A DNA stretch of 13,780 nt from an uncultured Solimonas sp. (GTDB lineage: Bacteria; Pseudomonadota; Gammaproteobacteria; Nevskiales; Nevskiaceae), in assembly GCA_946478985.1 (NCBI GenBank), contig CAMLDZ010000077.1, positions 1 to 13,780 of the forward strand. Direction: 5' to 3'. Numbering within the stretch: the first letter of the stretch is position 1; each line of letters begins with the position of its first letter. Below are positions 1-6,745 of the stretch, piece by piece. The position numbers and the translations under genes are program-made. Under the pieces are notes generated by a model, which was given only the letters and a program-made list of their open reading frames with translations, had not been told where the DNA came from and did not search any database.

Positions 1-167
1 ACGGCCGCTTCCTGATCACCGCGCTGCGCGGCACCGATCCGCGCGAGGCGCTGGCGCTGGCCGCCGCCGGCGGCGGCTGGGGTCTGGTGGAGCTGCATGC
101 GCAGCAGCGCACGCTGGAAGAGATCTTCGTCGAGCTGACGTCGGGCGATCTGAGGGCCGCGGCATGA
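1..167 (+). CDS. ABC transporter ATP-binding protein (3' end only)
   Basis: Only the last 54 codons, from position 3 to the TGA at 165-167, are in the window; the Walker and signature motifs lie off the left edge. The visible tail contains the stretch RTLEEIFVELTSGD, which is typical of the extreme C-terminus of ABC-2/GldA/NosF-type ATPase subunits, preceded by a short alpha/beta region (GWGLVELHAQQ). By family knowledge this subunit would hydrolyse ATP at the inner membrane to power the permease encoded next. Its stop codon overlaps the permease start codon (ATGA at 164-167), a layout that implies translational coupling and a shared operon. The identity of the ATPase is inferred from this tail plus the neighbours, so the exact subfamily is uncertain. 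Confidence 0.85.
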   Translation, partial: GRFLITALRGTDPREALALAAAGGGWGLVELHAQQRTLEEIFVELTSGDLRAAA

Positions 168-904
168 GCAACATATTCAACATCGCGCGCAGTGAATGGC
201 GCCGCATCTTCCTGTCGCCGCTGGCCTGGGCGGTGCTGGCGGTGCTGCAGTTCATCCTCGGCTTCGTCTTCATCAATCTGCTGATGCAGTACGCCGCCAC
301 CGCCGGTGGCGGCGAGATGGGCGTGTCCGACTTCATCGGCGGCTCGCTGTACGGCTTCGCGACGATCCTGCTGTTGCTGATCATGCCCTTGATGACGATG
401 CGGCTGTTCGCCGAGGAACGGAAAACCGGCAGCATCACGCTGCTGTTTTCGGCGCCGGTGTCGCTGACCGAGATCGTGCTCGGCAAGTTCGTCGGCATTC
501 TCGGCTTCGTCGCCGTCGTCATCGTCCTGCTCGGACTCATGCCGCTGTCGCTGGCCGGGGCCACGCAGATGGACTGGGGCCGCATCGGCGCCGGCCTGCT
601 CGGCCTGTTCCTGCTGACGACGGCGTTCGCGGCCGCCGGCATCTTCGTGTCCTCGTGCACGCGCGAGCCGACCATCGCCGCCGTCGGCAGCTTCGGCCTG
701 CTGCTGGTGGTATGGCTGATCAACATCCTCGCCTACAACGATCAGGTGCCGTTCAAGGAGCTGTTCGGCTATCTGTCCTTGATCGATCACTTCGAGAGCC
801 TGCGCCGCGGCGTGTTCGCCACCGCGGACGTGGTCTATTACCTGCTGTTCTCCGCGCTGTTCCTGTGGCTGACGGTGCTGCGTCTCGACATCGAGCGGAA
901 CTAA
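164..904 (+). CDS. ABC-2 type transporter permease, GldF-like
   Basis: A 246-residue integral membrane protein. The N-terminus (MSNIFNIARSEWRRIFLSPL) is the usual cytoplasmic amphipathic start of ABC-2 permeases. Six hydrophobic segments can be read, at about residues 17-42, 62-80, 103-130, 138-165, 170-190 and 222-240. The motif RLFAEERKTGSITLLFSAPVS after the second segment is the ABC-2/GldF signature loop (compare EERRxGTIELLLT). The start overlaps the upstream ATPase stop in ATGA, and the GldG-like gene begins five bases after its stop. It should form the membrane channel of the transporter. The substrate is unknown: in Bacteroidetes the GldAFG set is tied to gliding motility, but proteobacterial copies with a DUF4340 partner have no settled role. 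Confidence 0.9.
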   Translation: MSNIFNIARSEWRRIFLSPLAWAVLAVLQFILGFVFINLLMQYAATAGGGEMGVSDFIGGSLYGFATILLLLIMPLMTMRLFAEERKTGSITLLFSAPVSLTEIVLGKFVGILGFVAVVIVLLGLMPLSLAGATQMDWGRIGAGLLGLFLLTTAFAAAGIFVSSCTREPTIAAVGSFGLLLVVWLINILAYNDQVPFKELFGYLSLIDHFESLRRGVFATADVVYYLLFSALFLWLTVLRLDIERN

Positions 905-909
905 AAGCG

Positions 910-2304
910 ATGAACCAGAAGAACAAGACCCTGCTGCAGCAGCTGTTCAACGCGCTGCTGATCGTCGCCGTCATCGGCCTGCTGGCCTTGCTGTCGGTGC
1001 GCTTCAAGACCGAGCTGGACTGGACCGCCAACAAGCGCAATTCGCTGACCGCCGCCAGCGTCAAGCAGCTCGGCGAAATGAAGGCGCCGCTGGTGTTCCA
1101 CGTCTTCGCGCCGAGCGGCGCCGACACGCGGCGGCTGGTCGAGGGCGATCTGGCGCGCTACAAGCGCGTCAAGCCGGACATCGAGATCGATTTCATCGAT
1201 CCCAGCGCGCAGCCGCAGAAGGTGCGCGACTACAACGTCAATTTCGTCGGCCAGATCGTCGTCGAATACCAGGGGCGGCGCGAGACGCTCAACGCCACCG
1301 ACGAGACCGCCGTGACCACCGCGCTGCAGCGGCTGAGCTACGGCGGCGAGCAGTGGGTGGTGTTCCTTGAAGGCCATGGCGAGCGCTCGATCCACGAGCC
1401 CTCGCCGGCCTCGCTGAGCCGCTTCGCGCAGGCGCTCAAGGACAAGGGCCTCAAGGTGCAGGGCCTGAACCTGGTGCAGACGCCCAAGGTCCCGGACAAC
1501 ACCAGCGTGCTGGTGATCGCCTCGCCGGCGGCCAGGCTGCTCGACGGCGAGGCCAAGATCATCGCCGAGTACGTGCAGCGCGGCGGCAGCCTGCTCTGGC
1601 TCGCCGATCCGGACACCGCGCCGGGCATCGAGCCGCTGGCGGCCCTGCTCGGCGCGCAGTGGCAGGACGGCTACGCGATCTTCCCCAACTACCAGGCGCT
1701 GGGCATCAGCAATCCGGGCTTCTTCGTCGCCATCGGCTATCCGCCGAATCCGGTGTCGCAGGGCCTGGATCTGGCGACGCTGTTCCCGCTGGTGCGCTCG
1801 CTGCAGATCACTCCCACCGGCGACTGGAAGGCGCAGCCGCTGCTGCAGAGCGGCGACGACGCCTGGCTGGAAACGGGCGACATCGATCAGGGCCCGATCA
1901 CTTTCGACGAGCGTGACGTCAAGGGTCCGCTGGTGATCGGCGCAACGCTGACGCGGGCGTTGCCCAAGCCGGAGCAGCAAGCGCAGACGGCGGCCGCTGC
2001 CGAGGCGCCGGCCGACGAACCCGCGCTGCCGCAGCTGCAGCGCGTCGCGCTGATCGGCGACGCTGATTTCATCGCCGATGCCTACCTCGACCAGCTCGGC
2101 AATCAACAGCTCGGCCTCAACGTCGTGCAGTGGCTGGCCAGCCGCGACGCGCAGCTCAACATCGACGTGCCGAAGGCGCGCGACACCTCGCTGTACCTGC
2201 CGGGCTGGTCGACGATGCTGATCGCTGCCGGCTTCGTCGTGCTGCTGCCACTCTTGCTGCTGGGTTTCGGCGTCGGCCGCTGGTTCGTTCGTCGCCGCCG
2301 CTGA
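910..2304 (+). CDS. GldG-like ABC transporter auxiliary protein
   Basis: A 464-residue protein of the GldG / ABC-transporter auxiliary family. One membrane helix lies near the N-terminus (about residues 13-30). It is followed by DWTANKRNSLTAASVKQL, matching the conserved GldG element in which a transmembrane helix leads into a D-T-x-x-K-R-x-S-L-S stretch. The large middle part (about 40-430) is a predicted periplasmic domain with the glutamine-amidotransferase-like fold typical of the family (VVFLEGHGERS, YVQRGGSLLWLADPD). A second helix (about 433-456) ends in a basic RRRR tail. An Ala/Glu/Pro-rich linker interrupts the domain near residues 355-375. ATG 910 was chosen because it follows the permease stop by five bases and places the first helix at the N-terminus; longer readings in this frame overlap the permease and look like shadow sequence. 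Confidence 0.88.
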   Translation: MNQKNKTLLQQLFNALLIVAVIGLLALLSVRFKTELDWTANKRNSLTAASVKQLGEMKAPLVFHVFAPSGADTRRLVEGDLARYKRVKPDIEIDFIDPSAQPQKVRDYNVNFVGQIVVEYQGRRETLNATDETAVTTALQRLSYGGEQWVVFLEGHGERSIHEPSPASLSRFAQALKDKGLKVQGLNLVQTPKVPDNTSVLVIASPAARLLDGEAKIIAEYVQRGGSLLWLADPDTAPGIEPLAALLGAQWQDGYAIFPNYQALGISNPGFFVAIGYPPNPVSQGLDLATLFPLVRSLQITPTGDWKAQPLLQSGDDAWLETGDIDQGPITFDERDVKGPLVIGATLTRALPKPEQQAQTAAAAEAPADEPALPQLQRVALIGDADFIADAYLDQLGNQQLGLNVVQWLASRDAQLNIDVPKARDTSLYLPGWSTMLIAAGFVVLLPLLLLGFGVGRWFVRRRR

Positions 2305-2314
2305 AAGGAACGCC

Positions 2315-3208
2315 ATGAAGCGCAGCACCCTGAATGTCATGCTGGTCGCGGCGGTCGCCGGTCTGGGCGCAGCCGTCTGGTTCACGCAGAAGCAAGCCGA
2401 GCAAGGTCCGCCGCTGACCGCGCTGGCGGCCGACACGATCGAGCGCATCGCGATTCTCCATCCAGGGAATCCAGGCGCCGCCGAGATCCAGTTGGGCAAG
2501 CAGAACGGCGAGTGGCGCGTCGTTGCGCCCGTGCAGGCCGCCGCCGATCCGCTGGAAGTGGCGACGCTGATCAATCTGGCCTCGCAGGAGACGCACCGGC
2601 GCCTCAAGCTCACCGAAACCGATACGCGTGAGCTCAAGCTGGAGCCACCGCAGTTCACGGTGATGCTGGGCGAGCAGAAGCTCGATTTCGGCGACATCGA
2701 TCCGCTGGAATACCGCCGCTACGTCCGCGTCGGCGACGAGATCGCGCTGATCGACGATCCGCCGGCAGCCTCGGTCGATGCGGACTACTCGGATCTGGTC
2801 GGCAAGGAACTGCTGCCAGCCAGGGCCGAGATCGAGCGGATCGAAGTGCCGGGTCTCAAGGTCGAGCGCCAGCCCGATGGCAAGACCTGGGCAGCCACTC
2901 CGGACGCCGGGGCCGGCGGCGATGCACTGGCGCGCTTCGTCGACGGCTGGAGCGGCGCGCGCGCGATGTGGAACGCGGCGATGCCGGCCGACGGCGGCCA
3001 GGGCGAAGCGGTCCGCATCATCCTCAAGGACGGCCAGACCCTGGACTTCACGATCGCCGCGCGCGAACCGCAGCTGGTTCTGGACCGCCCTGCCTGGAAG
3101 CTGCGCTACACCTTGTCGAAAGCCGACGAATCTCGCCTGCTGACGCTGGCGCCGCCGCCCAGGCCCGAGGCACTGCCGCCGACCGGCGACGCCCCGGCCA
3201 ACCCCTAG
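2315..3208 (+). CDS. DUF4340 domain-containing protein
   Basis: A 297-residue protein with a single N-terminal signal anchor (about residues 7-24, LNVMLVAAVAGLGAAVWFT) and an otherwise soluble, predicted periplasmic body. The layout LTALAADTIERIAI... followed by GEWRVVAPVQAAADPLEV and LVGKELLPARAEIERIEV is typical of DUF4340 proteins, which usually sit directly downstream of GldG-like genes in proteobacterial ABC operons. A good ribosome-binding site (AAAGGA, about 2304-2309) precedes the ATG, and only ten bases separate it from the gldG-like stop, so it belongs to the same operon. The function is unknown; by context it is a periplasmic partner of the transporter. The C-terminus is a Pro/Ala-rich tail. 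No terminator is visible in the 69 bases before the next gene. Confidence 0.85.
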   Translation: MKRSTLNVMLVAAVAGLGAAVWFTQKQAEQGPPLTALAADTIERIAILHPGNPGAAEIQLGKQNGEWRVVAPVQAAADPLEVATLINLASQETHRRLKLTETDTRELKLEPPQFTVMLGEQKLDFGDIDPLEYRRYVRVGDEIALIDDPPAASVDADYSDLVGKELLPARAEIERIEVPGLKVERQPDGKTWAATPDAGAGGDALARFVDGWSGARAMWNAAMPADGGQGEAVRIILKDGQTLDFTIAAREPQLVLDRPAWKLRYTLSKADESRLLTLAPPPRPEALPPTGDAPANP

Positions 3209-3277
3209 CCGGCCAATCCAGTACCCTCGCCTGCACCGCCTGCCGCATCGATGCCGGCGCCGACGAGACGAGAACCC

Positions 3278-3856
3278 ATGAAAGCCAAGCGCGCCGGCGG
3301 ATCACGCCCTGCGACGCCCAAGACCCGTGCTACGGATTCCGTGACGCCCGCGGCCGCGGGATCGCGCGGCGCCACGGGGATGTTGTTCGAGCTGTTTGCC
3401 GACCAGACACGTCAGGATCTGCTGCTCGGTTTCCTGTTCCACGACGTCGCGCGCATGCGCCGCCGTGCCAGCGACCAGTTCATGAAACCTTACGGGCTGA
3501 CGCGCGCGCAGTGGTGGGTGCTGGCCAGCCTGGCGCGGCAGGACGGCATGACGCAGACCGCGCTTGCCGACGATCTGGAGATGGGCAAGGCCAATCTCGG
3601 CGTCGTCGTCGAAAGCCTCGAAGCCGGCGGCTGGGTCGAGCGCATGGGCACGCCCAGCGACATGCGCGCCAAGCGTGTGTTCCTGACGCGCGCTGCTGTC
3701 GCGCTGGTCAAGCGCATGTTCCAGGCGGAGGTCGAGTTCAACGAGCTGACGTTGACGAAGCTGACGCGCAAGGATCGCGAGCAGCTGTTCAAGCTGCTCG
3801 CCAAGGTCAAGCTCGGACTCGGCCAGCTGGAGATGGCGCCCGCCGCGCGCGACTAA
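3278..3856 (+). CDS. MarR-family transcriptional regulator
   Basis: A 192-residue winged helix-turn-helix protein. The DNA-binding domain spans about residues 74-137: LTRAQWWVLASLARQDGMTQ (helices 2-3), ALADDLEMGKANLGVVVESLE (recognition region) and WVERMGTPSDMRAKRVFLT, the wing with the D-x-R-x-x-x-V-x-L-T pattern of MarR proteins. Helices at about 36-72 and 140-185 would form the dimer interface. Residues 1-35 are a basic, Ala/Gly/Pro-rich, probably disordered extension longer than in typical MarR proteins. ATG 3278 is preferred over an in-frame ATG at 3251, which has no ribosome-binding site; a later ATG at 3380 would remove the extension and cannot be excluded. MarR proteins bind palindromes as dimers and usually act on adjacent genes, so the palindrome at 4084-4099 is the natural target. 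The ligand is unknown. Confidence 0.9.
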   Translation: MKAKRAGGSRPATPKTRATDSVTPAAAGSRGATGMLFELFADQTRQDLLLGFLFHDVARMRRRASDQFMKPYGLTRAQWWVLASLARQDGMTQTALADDLEMGKANLGVVVESLEAGGWVERMGTPSDMRAKRVFLTRAAVALVKRMFQAEVEFNELTLTKLTRKDREQLFKLLAKVKLGLGQLEMAPAARD

Positions 3857-3880
3857 GACGCGCGACTAAGACGCGCGACT
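3847..3880. repeat. 13-base tandem repeat across the marR stop codon
   Basis: The unit GCGCGACTAAGAC occurs at 3847-3859 and 3860-3872, with a partial third copy (8 bases) at 3873-3880. The TAA in the first copy (3854-3856) is the stop codon of the MarR gene, so a second copy of the stop context follows out of frame. It looks like a replication-slippage product; no function is evident. Confidence 0.9.
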
Positions 3881-3891
3881 CGCGGAGTCGC
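3875..3891 (+). other. GC hairpin after marR, possible 3' end structure
   Basis: GCGACTC (3875-3881) and GAGTCGC (3885-3891) form a perfect 7-base-pair stem with a 3-base loop, starting 19 bases after the MarR stop. No T-run follows, so it does not meet the pattern of an intrinsic terminator. It could stabilise the mRNA 3' end or assist Rho-dependent ending. Confidence 0.4.
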
Positions 3892-4074
3892 ACCGGCGGA
3901 TGGCGGCCAGCAGACTTATTAATCAATAGCAAGCATCTCCGGAAGCGCGCCGACGCCGACGCCAATGGACGGCATCGCCTCCGGTGATCGCGGAGATTCG
4001 GCGATTTGGTCGAGAAAGCGTCCTGACCGGTAACCCGAGACTCAGCGTCCCGAGCTCTCAGAAATCGGTCGATG

Positions 4075-4103
4075 TTGTGCAGATAGTATTTAAACACTAC
4101 TAT
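4075..4103 (+). promoter_or_regulatory. Predicted sigma-70 promoter of the phosphotransferase cluster
   Basis: TTGTGC (4075-4080, four of six consensus -35 bases) is followed after exactly 17 bases by TACTAT (4098-4103, four of six consensus -10 bases). The region is AT-rich compared with its surroundings and lies just upstream of the first gene of a four-gene cluster. The expected transcription start, about seven bases past the -10 box, falls near 4110, only a few bases before the ATG at 4113. Confidence 0.55.
4084..4099. promoter_or_regulatory. Palindromic operator within the promoter, probable MarR site
   Basis: TAGTATTTAAACACTA is a 16-base near-perfect palindrome: 14 of 16 bases are symmetric, with the core TTTAAA centred between 4091 and 4092 and arms TAGT/ACTA. 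It fills most of the spacer between the -35 and -10 boxes and overlaps the first two bases of the -10 box, a position where a bound dimer would block RNA polymerase. The size and symmetry suit a MarR dimer, and a MarR gene lies directly upstream. Binding itself is inferred. Confidence 0.6.
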
Positions 4104-4112
4104 CGTCCGGCA

Positions 4113-5123
4113 ATGAACATCCACGATCCGGCAGACCTGCAGCGACGTCTGGCCGCCTATCTGTGCGAGCAGACCGGCAGACACTGGCAGCTCGGTGTCT
4201 TCACTCGCCACGCGGTCGGGTTTTCGTGGATTACCTATGGGTTCTCAGCGAGCCGCGATGGCGAGACGCTAGGCCTGATCCTGCGGCTGGGACCGCCGTA
4301 CGGCCTGTTCGCGCCGTATTCGGCGCTGCCGGAGTACCGCGCGCTCAAGGCGCTGGAGGGCAGCGCCGTGCCGGTGCCGCGCGCGTTCTGGTGGAGCGAC
4401 GACAGCCGCATTCTCGGTGCGCCCTTCTGCATCACCGAGAAGATGTCCGGCGAGGCGCCGGTGCCCTGGGGCGAGGCCGGCTTCGCGCAGGACTGGCGCC
4501 TGGGCATCGGTCGTCAGTTCGTCTCGGCGCTGGCGGCGCTGCATCGCGTCGATTGGCGGCAGGCCGAAGGCTTCGACAGCGAGTGCGGCATCAGCGCCGC
4601 CACGGTCGCGCAGGCGCAGATCGACTTCTGGGACGCGGCACGGCAGCGCTGGGCGCTGCGCGATTACCCGATCCTGCACTACGCGATGCTCTGGCTGCGC
4701 GAGCGGGCGCCAACGGCGCCTCATGTCGCCCTGATCCACGGCGACTATCGGCTCGGCAACTTCCTTGAGGAAAACGGCCGCATCACCGCGATCCTCGACT
4801 GGGAGCTGACGCATCTGGGCGATCCGCACGAGGATCTCGGCTGGGCCTTCCTGCCGCAGTACGCGATGGGTAGTGGCCTGATCTGCCGTCTGCTGCCGCG
4901 CGAGGACTTCATCGCCCAATATGAGGCCGAGATCGGCTTCAAGGTATCGCCGGAGTCGCTGCTGTTCTACCAGGTGCTGGCGCTGGTCAAGCTGGCGCTG
5001 ACGCATGTCGCCGCCGTGCGATGTTTCGAGGACGGTCGCTTCGACGACATGCGCATGCCGGCGATGGGCACGCAGATCGCACCGACCCTGAGGCAGATCC
5101 AGAAACTGCTGATGACGCCATGA
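4113..5123 (+). CDS. Phosphotransferase-family protein (APH-like small-molecule kinase)
   Basis: A 336-residue protein with the aminoglycoside phosphotransferase / choline-kinase fold (PF01636 type), closest in style to the ACAD10/11-associated kinase-like proteins. The Brenner motif LIHGDYRLGNFL holds the catalytic Asp211 and the metal-binding Asn216, and ILDWELTHLGDP holds the metal-binding Asp229. The N-lobe has LGLILRLGPP, with Arg58 where kinases usually have the ATP-contacting Lys, a substitution I believe common in this subfamily, and a likely helix-C Glu in PEYRALKAL (about residue 74). ATG 4113 starts the family-typical segment DLQRRLAAYLCEQTG; the frame stays open further upstream, but that extension resembles no family member. 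No ribosome-binding site precedes the ATG. The stop overlaps the next start in ATGA. The substrate is unknown; antibiotic resistance is not implied. Confidence 0.85.
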   Translation: MNIHDPADLQRRLAAYLCEQTGRHWQLGVFTRHAVGFSWITYGFSASRDGETLGLILRLGPPYGLFAPYSALPEYRALKALEGSAVPVPRAFWWSDDSRILGAPFCITEKMSGEAPVPWGEAGFAQDWRLGIGRQFVSALAALHRVDWRQAEGFDSECGISAATVAQAQIDFWDAARQRWALRDYPILHYAMLWLRERAPTAPHVALIHGDYRLGNFLEENGRITAILDWELTHLGDPHEDLGWAFLPQYAMGSGLICRLLPREDFIAQYEAEIGFKVSPESLLFYQVLALVKLALTHVAAVRCFEDGRFDDMRMPAMGTQIAPTLRQIQKLLMTP

Positions 5124-5599
5124 ACAACTCTTTCGACCGTCTGCTGGACGGCATGATCAAGACGCTGCGGCAGCAGGTGATTCCGCACACCGATACGGTG
5201 TTCGCACGTGGGCAAGCGTTCGGTGTCATCTACATGCTGGAGAGTCTGCGTCGTCGCGGCGGCTGGTCGGTGCAGTTCTTCACGACGCAGCTCGCGCTGC
5301 TGGACAGACTCAATGCGCAGATCGCGCCGCGACTGGCCGGCACCGCAGCACCGCCGCTGCCGGACACGCAGGTGACTGCGCCGGCTGGAGCCGACGAGCT
5401 GCAGGCCGTGTTCGAAGCCGCGCAGACGCGCATCTGTGCGCTGCTGGAGTGGACATTCGCGCACCCGCAGCGCGATACCGATGCCGATGTCATCGCCGTG
5501 CGCAAGGCCCTGCATCAGTACACGCAAGACCAGATCCGCTTCGAGATCGAGACCAGCGCGCGGCCGATGTTCGCGCAGATTTCCAGCGGCGCGGAGTAA
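5120..5599 (+). CDS. Hypothetical protein, helical, coupled to the phosphotransferase
   Basis: A 159-residue soluble protein that I do not recognise. It has no signal peptide or membrane segment. It reads as mostly helical: an N-terminal segment (MNNSFDRLLDGMIKTLRQQV), a middle segment with GVIYMLESLRRRGGW, a Pro/Ala-rich linker at about residues 74-90, and a C-terminal helical part (VFEAAQTRICALLEWTF... VRKALHQYTQDQIRFEIE). No obvious catalytic motif is visible. The ATG shares bases with the phosphotransferase stop (ATGA, 5120-5123), so the two are probably translationally coupled and may act together. Its stop lies four bases before the next gene. Coding potential is supported by the tight packing and the codon bias. 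Possible roles, such as a small accessory subunit of the kinase, are speculation. Confidence 0.75.
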   Translation: MNNSFDRLLDGMIKTLRQQVIPHTDTVFARGQAFGVIYMLESLRRRGGWSVQFFTTQLALLDRLNAQIAPRLAGTAAPPLPDTQVTAPAGADELQAVFEAAQTRICALLEWTFAHPQRDTDADVIAVRKALHQYTQDQIRFEIETSARPMFAQISSGAE

Positions 5600-5603
5600 A
5601 CAG

Positions 5604-6731
5604 ATGCTGACTGCACAGGACGATTACATCGGCCACCAACTGCCGACCACCTTCGATCACGTGGCATCGAGCGACCCGGCGTGGACCGAGCGGCTCTGGT
5701 ATACCGGTCATCCGCGCGATGGCGGCCTGATCTTCGACATCGGGCTCGGTTATTACCCCAATCGCAATGTGATGGATGGCTTTGCCGGCGTCACCGTCGG
5801 CGAGCAGCAGTACAACTTCCGCGTCTCGCGCCGCCTGCGGCCGCATCCGGAGCTGAGCCCGCTCGACACCACGATCGGAGCGCTGAAGATCCAGGTGCTC
5901 GAAGGGCTGCGGCGTCATCGCCTGACGCTGGCCGACAACGACTCCTGTATCCGCTTCGACATCGAGTTCATCGGCACGCTCAACCCCCATGAGGAAGAGC
6001 CGCATTTCCGCCGCCGCAATGGCCGCGTCACCGAACACATGGCGCGTGGCCAGCAAATGGGGCGCTATCAGGGCTGGCTGGAAGTGGCCGGCAGGCGCTA
6101 CGAAGTCGATTCGCAGCACTGGCTGGGCCAGCGCGATCACTCCTGGGGCATCCGCGCCGAGATGCGCAGCGACGAGACGCATCCGCCGCTGACCTTCTAT
6201 CCGCCGTTCTTCTACGTGTGGACCACCGTGCAGTTCGAGAATCGCGGGCTGGTGGTGTTCTTCAAGGAGCGCGCGCCCGGCGATCTGATCTATCTGTCCG
6301 GCGAGGAAGTGCTGCCGCTGGGCGTCAGGGCCGACCGCCGCCGCCGCATGGTCGACGTCATCGCTCACGAGGTGAAATGGGCGGACGATCCGCACGGCCA
6401 GCGGCTCGCCTCCGCCGAATTGCAGATCCGTCTTGGCAGCGGCGAGACCCGCATGTTGCAGATCCGCACGCTGCCCGCGCGTTACTACCTCAAGGGCGGC
6501 TGCTACGGCGGACTCGACGGCTGGTTCCACGGTGACGACAAGGGCAAGCAGCACGCCGAGCATGACTGCTGGGATCTGCGCGACGCTGCGGTTCGCAAGA
6601 AGGCGCGCACGCTCTGCGACCACGTGATCGAGGTTCGCGAAGGCGGCGAGACCGGCTACGGCATCATGGAATACGGTGTCGGCGCGGGCTACGCGCGCTA
6701 CCCTGAGGTGCAGACCCACCCCGCCATCTAG
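5604..6731 (+). CDS. CrtC/AttH-like protein (DUF7064/DUF7065 type)
   Basis: A 375-residue protein without a signal peptide. The sequence GQRDHSWGIR at about residues 175-184 is the hallmark of a family related to carotenoid hydratase CrtC and AttH, built from two lipocalin-like beta-barrels; in recent Pfam I would expect DUF7065 for the N-terminal half and DUF7064 for the C-terminal half. Alternating hydrophobic strands (GLIFDIGLGYYPN, GWLEVAGRRYEVDS, FYVWTTVQFENRGLVVFF) support a beta-barrel fold. The name is from memory and the function of non-CrtC members is unsettled; they often occur beside genes for lipid, steroid or aromatic metabolism. ATG 5604 lies four bases after the previous stop, marking the third gene of the cluster. 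A role in binding or altering a hydrophobic substrate is inferred from the fold. Confidence 0.7.
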   Translation: MLTAQDDYIGHQLPTTFDHVASSDPAWTERLWYTGHPRDGGLIFDIGLGYYPNRNVMDGFAGVTVGEQQYNFRVSRRLRPHPELSPLDTTIGALKIQVLEGLRRHRLTLADNDSCIRFDIEFIGTLNPHEEEPHFRRRNGRVTEHMARGQQMGRYQGWLEVAGRRYEVDSQHWLGQRDHSWGIRAEMRSDETHPPLTFYPPFFYVWTTVQFENRGLVVFFKERAPGDLIYLSGEEVLPLGVRADRRRRMVDVIAHEVKWADDPHGQRLASAELQIRLGSGETRMLQIRTLPARYYLKGGCYGGLDGWFHGDDKGKQHAEHDCWDLRDAAVRKKARTLCDHVIEVREGGETGYGIMEYGVGAGYARYPEVQTHPAI

Positions 6732-6745
6732 GTTTCGTCGACGCC

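Noticed and set aside
196..909. Extending the GldG-like protein to an upstream start at 196, giving 702 residues.
   Set aside because: The extra part lies in another frame of the permease gene and is a His/Arg-rich shadow. ATG 910 places the expected transmembrane helix at the N-terminus.
3984..4112. Starting the phosphotransferase at 3984.
   Set aside because: The additional 43 residues contain no family sequence and cover the predicted promoter and operator. ATG 4113 begins the conserved part.
4113..5123. Calling the phosphotransferase an aminoglycoside resistance gene.
   Set aside because: It shares the fold and the Brenner motif, but the N-lobe and context match the broad metabolic APH-like family, and nothing indicates an antibiotic substrate.
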